DNA of 64,000 nt from Arion vulgaris (taxonomy: Eukaryota > Mollusca > Gastropoda > Stylommatophora > Arionidae), in contig CM036759.1 in the NCBI GenBank assembly GCA_020796225.1, positions 65,800,590-65,864,589 on the forward strand, written 5' to 3'. The position numbers were made by a program, and so were the translations under genes. The notes beneath the pieces were generated by a model. It saw nothing but the letters and a program-made list of their open reading frames with translations. It had not been told where the DNA came from and made no database searches. Of this stretch, positions 58,701-64,000 are shown piece after piece. Positions within the stretch are counted from its first letter, which is position 1; every line of letters begins with the position of its first letter.

Positions 58701-59085
58701 CACGAAATCTTCACGTCGTGGTCTTCTAAATCTATCCTTGTAAAAATAATTCACAAAATATAGGCAATCCTATTACATCGATTATAAAATAACTGCCGTT
58801 TATTTAACTCGTCAAATAGATTCTTGTAGAACTTTCCTTCAGAGTTACCGACCTTACTAAACATTTTGATAGCACAAGAAAATATTGCATTCTGGAATAC
58901 TCTTCAGTTTGCGGGAGGCTTGTAGTAAGTTGTATAAATAAACGAAGCCCCTTTATAGTCTGCGATTATTATTTATGATTTTTTTCTTATTCTTTTTGCC
59001 AAACAACAATTTGTGTTTTCAGTTCTTCTTTCTCCCTTTGCAGAGAGACGCAGTAGCGTTGCTGTTAGTCAACTTGCTTCTTAAG
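58701..59085. other. Unassigned sequence
   Basis: AT-rich with no recognised element and no array. Confidence 0.5.
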
Positions 59086-59335
59086 CTGCTTCTTCTTCTT
59101 CAAACGCTCCATATCGAAGACTTGTTAACCACTCTGTGGGATTTGTATGTGATCTGAGTCTAAGAGCGATTATACATTGTGCCGGTTATGAGCCTACAAG
59201 TAGGCCATTACATCCGATTTCTGCGATGCTTTTTATTTACTAAGGTAGCTTCCTATGCCCTCTCTTAGTCGTCTCTTACGACATGCCCTGTAGGTCGCAG
59301 TGTAACTATTCTATGCTCCCCTTGCGAGCACCGGC
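59086..59335 (-). mobile_element. SINE family A copy, minus strand
   Basis: Left cttcttcttcttcaaacgct (tail side), then cttgttaaccactctgtggg, atgagcctacaagtaggcc, catccgatttctgcgatgc, tttactaaggtagcttcc and ccccttgcgagcaccgg. Near full length. The bases 59,336-59,570 are unassigned and include a short (tcta)n at 59,378-59,391. Confidence 0.8.
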
Positions 59336-59569
59336 AACAAACGGACGTAATTAACTCATTAATTAATTCATTTATCTATCTATCTATTCATCCAAGTGCC
59401 CTCTGTTCCGTCGCTGCACATTTTAACGCAATTACTGTTCTGTTCTTATATCTCATGTTCTTCCTAACAATGACATTGCGTCACATCTCTTCTTCTCCCT
59501 CATTACTACCTCTTCTCCCATTACTTATCTACCTCATTATTATATAATTGCACCAGTATAGACATTTAA

Positions 59570-61335
59570 CAAGGCATTAGAAAAGCATTTATGTGATCTT
59601 GAATATATGTGTTACAGAAGAGTCCTCTGTATTATCATGGACAGAGAAGAGAACAAATAGATCTGTTATCAGGGGTCAAAAGCTCATGAGGTCATGGTGG
59701 TAACATGAGCCAGGGTTAGCGAGGGCGCGCTAGACAAGACCCTGCCCTTAACCTCCACGCGGTGACCCTGGAAACAGACTCTGGTTCCGGTCTGGCTAAG
59801 AGGGCAGGGATCGGGGAGAGAAAACTACTGGTAGTGGTAGCAGTGCAATTACGGAAATACAATAAAGATACATACAGGCAAAACGCACAAATCTCCTGAC
59901 CGATGTCCAACAAGATATTGCCAAAGTCCCTGAACGCAAAGAAACAGCAACGAAACGTCTAAGACAAGGATGAGAGGTGCATCCAGCGACCAAACGTATG
60001 CCCACACAGGGCGAAACTCGAAGCCCTGAGGAGGGGGCAAACATTGCCAGCCCGTCGGCAAGAATAAATAAGACAGGACCGAAACGAATAAAAGTCTACC
60101 CTCGTGTTGGCGCGAGAGAAGATTGCAGCTGACCTAGCATTGGTAGCCTGGTGCAGATACATGTACTGGGCAAGGTTTGCCGAGCGCAAAAGAACAAGTT
60201 GCGTTTAGTGCATAACGAAACTACCGCCCTGGGAAAACCGTGCAAGGTACTGTGCGACTAAAAATTAACATCCCCGGAAGAACTGAGGTTGGTGATGCCA
60301 AACGGAACTGCCAGCCTTGGGGCAACCGGGCAAGGTTTGTTCGCAGTCGTAACTAACATCCCCGGAATAACTGGGGCGGGTGATGGCGGCGAGCGCAAAA
60401 TCCACAGTTACGCTGATAGCGCCGACTGAAACGACCCTCTACATTATTTGTACTCGGCCCCATGCCAGTGCTTTCGAGGTCAATTGCAAATTGCCACGTA
60501 CCAATGCGCGTCTAGAAAAGGCCGAGAATGTTCCTTCTCCGGATCATACTCAAAATGTACGGTAAAGCAAGGCCGACAATGTACGGATCAGACAGGAAAT
60601 TCGGGTCTAAACATTGGCGAAGGCCGATACTTTACACGGTGTTTTATACGAGTAAGACGCCGTCCGAGGATAAGCTTACAAGCCCGAGAAATATTTCTCA
60701 GTCAGAACGGGCATAAATAGCGTAACTCACTGTCCCGGCGTAGATCACAAAGCCCAAAAATACGGCAAAGCTGATCGAACCCTAGGAAAAGCTCACCCTA
60801 GTAAATCAAAAGCTGGCTGAAAACGAACACCCCACCGAAGGATAAGCAACTGGGCTCCAATAGGTGCTGAAGGCTGGTGCACGTACATCACGTTCTGATG
60901 TGTGGCTGTTTATATATCACAATGAGAATGATTAAAACAGACCTAGAACGATCGAAGAAGAAGAAGATCTGTTATCAGTTATTAGTTATATGAGGACTAT
61001 CATCATAGCACTCTGGACATGTCCATCAAATAGATCTATCCAGAAAGAACTCAAAATCAAAGAAAACTGGATGATGCTACAAAAACGAATGAGAAAATTG
61101 AAGAATTTTGGAGATATAAAAAGACACAAAGGGATGGCGAAGACCATCATTTGAAGGAGGCATACTGGCAAAGAGAAGAAGAGGAAGACCACGGAGAAGA
61201 TGGATTCAGGCTGTAGCTGCTGGTTTGCGCATGACGGTAGCAGAGACAGAACATCTGGCCTATGAGAGAGAGAAAATTTGAAGAAATGTTGAGTGTCAAA
61301 GTTCAGGACAAGCTATTTGATGATCACATTACTTA
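59570..61335 (+). mobile_element. LINE 3' end, split by the 1.3-kb element
   Basis: The left part (59,570-59,672) reads ALEKHLCDLEYMCYRRVLC and IIMDREENK. The right part (60,979-61,335) reads LKNFGDIKRHKGMAKTII, then, across a frameshift, KRRRGRPRRRWIQAVAAGL, RMTVAETEHLAYEREKFEEM and KFRTSYLM/QDKLFDDH. Joined across the insertion they follow the normal order of the family seen reversed at 7,830-8,290. The host LINE was already degraded or became so later. Confidence 0.8.
59673..60964 (+). mobile_element. 1.3-kb non-coding retroelement with (GAA)n tail, copy 2
   Basis: It starts gggtcaaaagctcatgag and ends gaacgatcgaagaagaagaa. It is flanked by a perfect 14-base direct repeat, agatctgttatcag, at 59,659-59,672 and 60,965-60,978. 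This fixes both ends and shows target-primed retrotransposition. By eye it differs from copy 1 at only a few percent of positions. The 5' end contains the same nested inverted repeats as copy 1. No conserved ORF: the antisense ORF of copy 1 is frameshifted here by an extra g near 60,034. Confidence 0.85.
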
Positions 61336-61385
61336 TTCCCCCAACCCCCTCATTACTCTATACTCTCACATTCGATTGTTTCTCT

Positions 61386-61790
61386 AATTACTCTCACATC
61401 TCACACTCATTATTCTCCATTATTACTACATCATCTCACACTTCTTATTCTCCATCATTACTACATCATCTCACACTTCTTATTCTCCATCATTACTCTA
61501 TCACCTCACACTCACTAGTCTCCATCATTACTACATCATCTCACACTCATTATTCTCCATCATTACTCTCACACCTCACACTAATTATTCTCCATCATTA
61601 CTACATCATCTCACACTCATTATTCTCCATCATTATTACATCATCTCACACTTCTTATTCTCCATCATTACTACATCATCTCACACTCATTATTCTCCAT
61701 CATTACTCGCACATCTCACACTCATTATTCTCCATCATTACTCTATCATCATACATACCGTATTATCTTCATTACTACATCATCTCTAAT
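61386..61790. repeat. 35-bp array, about 11 units
   Basis: Units contain ttctccatcattactacatc and atctcacactcatta, period about 35, with ctctatcacctcac and ctcacacctcac variants. The forward serine/histidine-rich ORF is repeat-derived. From 61,791 to 62,260 the sequence stays pyrimidine-rich and unassigned. Confidence 0.85.
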
Positions 61791-62324
61791 CCATTTTTCT
61801 CCAGCATTACTACAACTTCACATCTGTTTTATTCTCCCTCATTTCACCATTTACTCATCTCCATTATTCTCCTCCATCGCTTTCATTTCTCCATCATCAC
61901 CACATAATTTTACAACACGTATTCCTCCTCCATACCTCATTCTTCTCTCCATGTATTCCCCGTCTTGCCGCATCAGCCACTATTGCAGAATCAGCGCCTC
62001 CTACACTCCACTCTTTCCACTCCCATCTTGAACCACAAATTAAGATCGTATTTCTATTTTTTGTCTTTTTATTCTTCTGTATCACGCGCTGCCGTCTTTC
62101 ACTCCATACAGAATTCCTCCACATTATTTTCTGTCCCAGTCCTCCTCTTTCCTCCCTGCATTCGTTTCTCAATAATTTCTCTATCTCTGGGGAGAGTTAC
62201 CTCATTTTCCACTCATGAGGGAGAGACACTACAAAGAAGAGGAAGAAAAATGGAGAGATATGCGAGCGTGGTTATTAAGATGCAGTTGGGCAAACTACCT
62301 AATTTTTACTACCCACATCGACGA

Positions 62325-62665
62325 AGATAGAGCAAAAGAGAGAAGAGAAAGAGAGAGAGAGAGAGACGAGAGAGACGAGAGAAGAGACGAGAGAGAGAGA
62401 GAGGACGAGAGAGACGAGAAAGAGAGACGGAGAGAGAGACGAGAGAGAGACGAGAGAGACGAGAGAGAGAGAGAAAGAGATACGAGAGAGACAGAGGTAC
62501 GTGAGAGAGACTGGAGAGACTAGAGAGAGACGAAGAGAGACGAGGACGAGAGAGACGAGGAGAGATGAGGACCAGAGAGACGAGAAAGAGAGAGATGGAA
62601 AGAGAGAGACGAGAGAGAGATGGACGGGAGAGAGAGAGGAGAGAGACAAAGAGAGACGGGAAAGA
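62325..62665. repeat. Purine tract (GAGAGAC/GAGAGA)n
   Basis: About 340 bases of gagagacgag-type repeat. It is preceded by the module aaactacctaatttttacta then cccacatcgacg. Confidence 0.9.
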
Positions 62666-62784
62666 GACTACCTAATTCGGCAAACTACCTAATTGTGTCT
62701 ACCCACATCGAGAACGAATAAGCACAGAAGAGAGAAATAGAGAGAGATAAAGAGAGAGAGAGAAAGAGGATGTGGGTATTAAGA

Positions 62785-63060
62785 AGCGGTTCCGCCCGTA
62801 TGGTGCCTGAGCCCGAAAGGAAAGCAAAGAATAGTAACACAGCAACCTAAAAGGCATGCCATAAGAGGCGACTGATGTAGAACTAAAAGAAGCTACTCTA
62901 GTAAATAAAAAGCAACGCTGAAATCGGATGTGCTGGCCTAACTGGCGTATAACTGGCATAACGTATAATCGTTCTTAGGCTCAGATTACATACACGTCAC
63001 ACAGAGTGGTTAACAAGTGGTCGACATGGAGCGTTCGTTCGAAGAAGAAGAAGAGGATAC
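62785..63060 (+). mobile_element. SINE family A copy with (GAA)n tail
   Basis: Blocks gccataagaggcgact, ctctagtaaataaaaagc, atcggatgtgctggcc, cgttcttaggctcagatt and gttaacaagtggtcgacatg, then gttcgttcgaagaagaagaa. Near full length and inserted between two purine-rich modules. Confidence 0.8.
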
Positions 63061-63099
63061 GGTTGGACAAGCTATCCATTTTTTCCCACCCACATCGAG

Positions 63100-63131
63100 G
63101 CAGAGTGAGCAACGAAGAGAGAGATAGAGGA

Positions 63132-63174
<43 letters not shown>

Positions 63175-63317
63175 CAGAGAGAGAGACAGAGAGAGAGAGA
63201 GAGGCAGAGTGAGCAACAAGAGAGAGAGAGAGAAAGAGAGGCAGAATGAGCAACGAAGAGAGAGAGAGAAGAGAGAGAGGCAGAGTGAGCAACGAAGAGA
63301 GAGAGAGAGAGAAAGAG

Positions 63318-63363
<46 letters not shown>

Positions 63364-63405
63364 AGAAGAGAGAGAGCGAAAGGGAGAGAGAGCGTGAGAG
63401 AGAAG
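63100..63405. repeat. Purine tract (GA)n with interspersed gcagagtgagcaac motif
   Basis: Long GA repeat in which the string cagagtgagcaac or cagaatgagcaac recurs four times (about 63,101, 63,206, 63,241 and 63,282) at irregular spacing. ORFs across it are charged low-complexity artefacts. Confidence 0.9.
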
Positions 63406-63454
63406 CTGATATTAAGATGCGGTTCGACACACTACCTAATTTTTCTACTCACAG

Positions 63455-63775
63455 CGAGGAGGAAATCAGAAGCAGGGTGGGCATAACTGCATGCACCGAA
63501 TACATTGAAAGACAACAATTGCAGTGGTTCGGACATTTAATGAGAATGAAATACAACCAGCCACCAATAACAGCATACATAAAAAGAGATCAGGTACTAG
63601 AGCCAAGGGAAGACCAAGAAAAAGATGGATAGACAATATCAGGACCACACTAAATAAAACACGGATGTAACTCAACAAGGCGACTCATCTGGTTTCTGAT
63701 CGCAATTAAAGCTCCACTCCTACGCAGCAAGAGTGGACAATCAATTCCATCAAAAATGGGGAAAGACAAAACAAC
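63455..63775 (+). mobile_element. LINE 3' end fragment
   Basis: SRVGITACTEYIERQQLQWF, GHLMRMKYNQPPITAYIKRD and (next frame) AKGRPRKRWIDNIRTTLNKT match the family at 37,190-37,570. A frameshift occurs near 63,600. It ends near caatcaattccatc. It is the better preserved of the family's copies here. Confidence 0.8.
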
Positions 63776-63799
63776 AATAAAATATCGAGGAGGATGAAG

Positions 63800-63845
63800 C
63801 AAAGAAGGGAGAGAGAGAGAGAGAGGAAGAGAGAGAGAGAGTGAG
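63800..63845. repeat. Short (GA)n tract
   Basis: About 45 bases of ga repeat, followed by the gctgatattaagacgcgg module that also occurs at 63,410. Confidence 0.85.
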
Positions 63846-63871
63846 GAAGCTGATATTAAGACGCGGCTCAA

Positions 63872-64000
63872 CAATGTGAGCGTATGTAGCTGAAGCGGTA
63901 GTAAGCTCGATCATAACTCAGGCGTACCTGATTCAAACACCGCGGCAGGCAGTTTGGAAGCAAAGTTGTTCGCGTGGATTTTTACGAACGGTTAAAATAC
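63872..64000 (+). mobile_element. tRNA-derived SINE family E, copy 2 (runs to window end)
   Basis: Head gtatgtagctgaagcggtag with B-box-like tgattcaaacacc, then gcggcaggcagtttggaagc and tttacgaacggttaaaata, matching 50,055-50,200. The element may continue beyond the window. Confidence 0.7.

Noticed and set aside
1..64000. Ribosomal RNA genes or telomeric repeats
   Set aside because: I found no rRNA-like conserved stretches and no TTAGGG-type arrays on either strand.

Overview
The window looks like gene-poor nuclear DNA from an animal. I suspect a mollusc or another lophotrochozoan, because of the mix of tRNA-derived SINEs and many different LINE 3' ends, but nothing here proves the species. 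There are no bacterial-style operons. Roughly 38 of 64 kb is tandem repeat, and most of the rest is retrotransposon debris. The only piece of ordinary protein-coding gene I can name is one exon (36,281-36,449, minus strand) that resembles the segment just before the motor domain of KIF26-type kinesins. The surrounding DNA is best read as large introns or intergenic DNA around it.

Layout. 0-10 kb: LINE fragments, dispersed SINEs, short minisatellites (54, 36, 38, 29, 30, 33 and 51 bp units), and a 1.3-kb non-coding retroelement (6,399-7,695). 10.0-22.2 kb: one 65-bp satellite of about 187 units with higher-order structure. 22.2-24.8 kb: decayed repeats, a 50-bp array, a half tRNA-Met and a LINE end. 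24.9-32.3 kb: a very homogeneous 41-bp satellite of about 181 units, open in all three forward frames. 32.3-43.8 kb: SINEs, arrays of 79, 50, 12, 26, 57, 26, 74, 10, 32 and 31 bp, several LINE ends and the kinesin exon. 43.9-46.0 kb: a duplicated LINE RNase H segment, one copy ruined and one well preserved. 46.0-49.7 kb: SINEs, a 32-bp array split by a SINE, and a 20-bp array of 80 units in perfect phase. 49.7-52.3 kb: LINE ends. 52.5-58.1 kb: a 24-bp and then a 48-bp GAA-rich array. 58.1-61.3 kb: LINE ends, one interrupted by a second copy of the 1.3-kb element with a 14-bp target-site duplication. 61.4-64 kb: a 35-bp array, GA-rich tracts, SINEs and a LINE end.

Two themes tie the window together. 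First, many arrays appear to have grown out of retrotransposon sequence: at least four units decode, in one frame, to conserved motifs of LINE C-terminal regions, and a 38-bp satellite begins inside a SINE. Second, a short SINE, the 1.3-kb non-autonomous element and at least one LINE all end in (GAA)n, which suggests shared reverse-transcription machinery. Long ORFs inside the arrays are by-products of stop-free repeat units and are not annotated as genes. Some arrays (about 53.3-57.4 kb and 41.9-43.35 kb) carry so many short deletions that uncorrected long-read error is a serious possibility.
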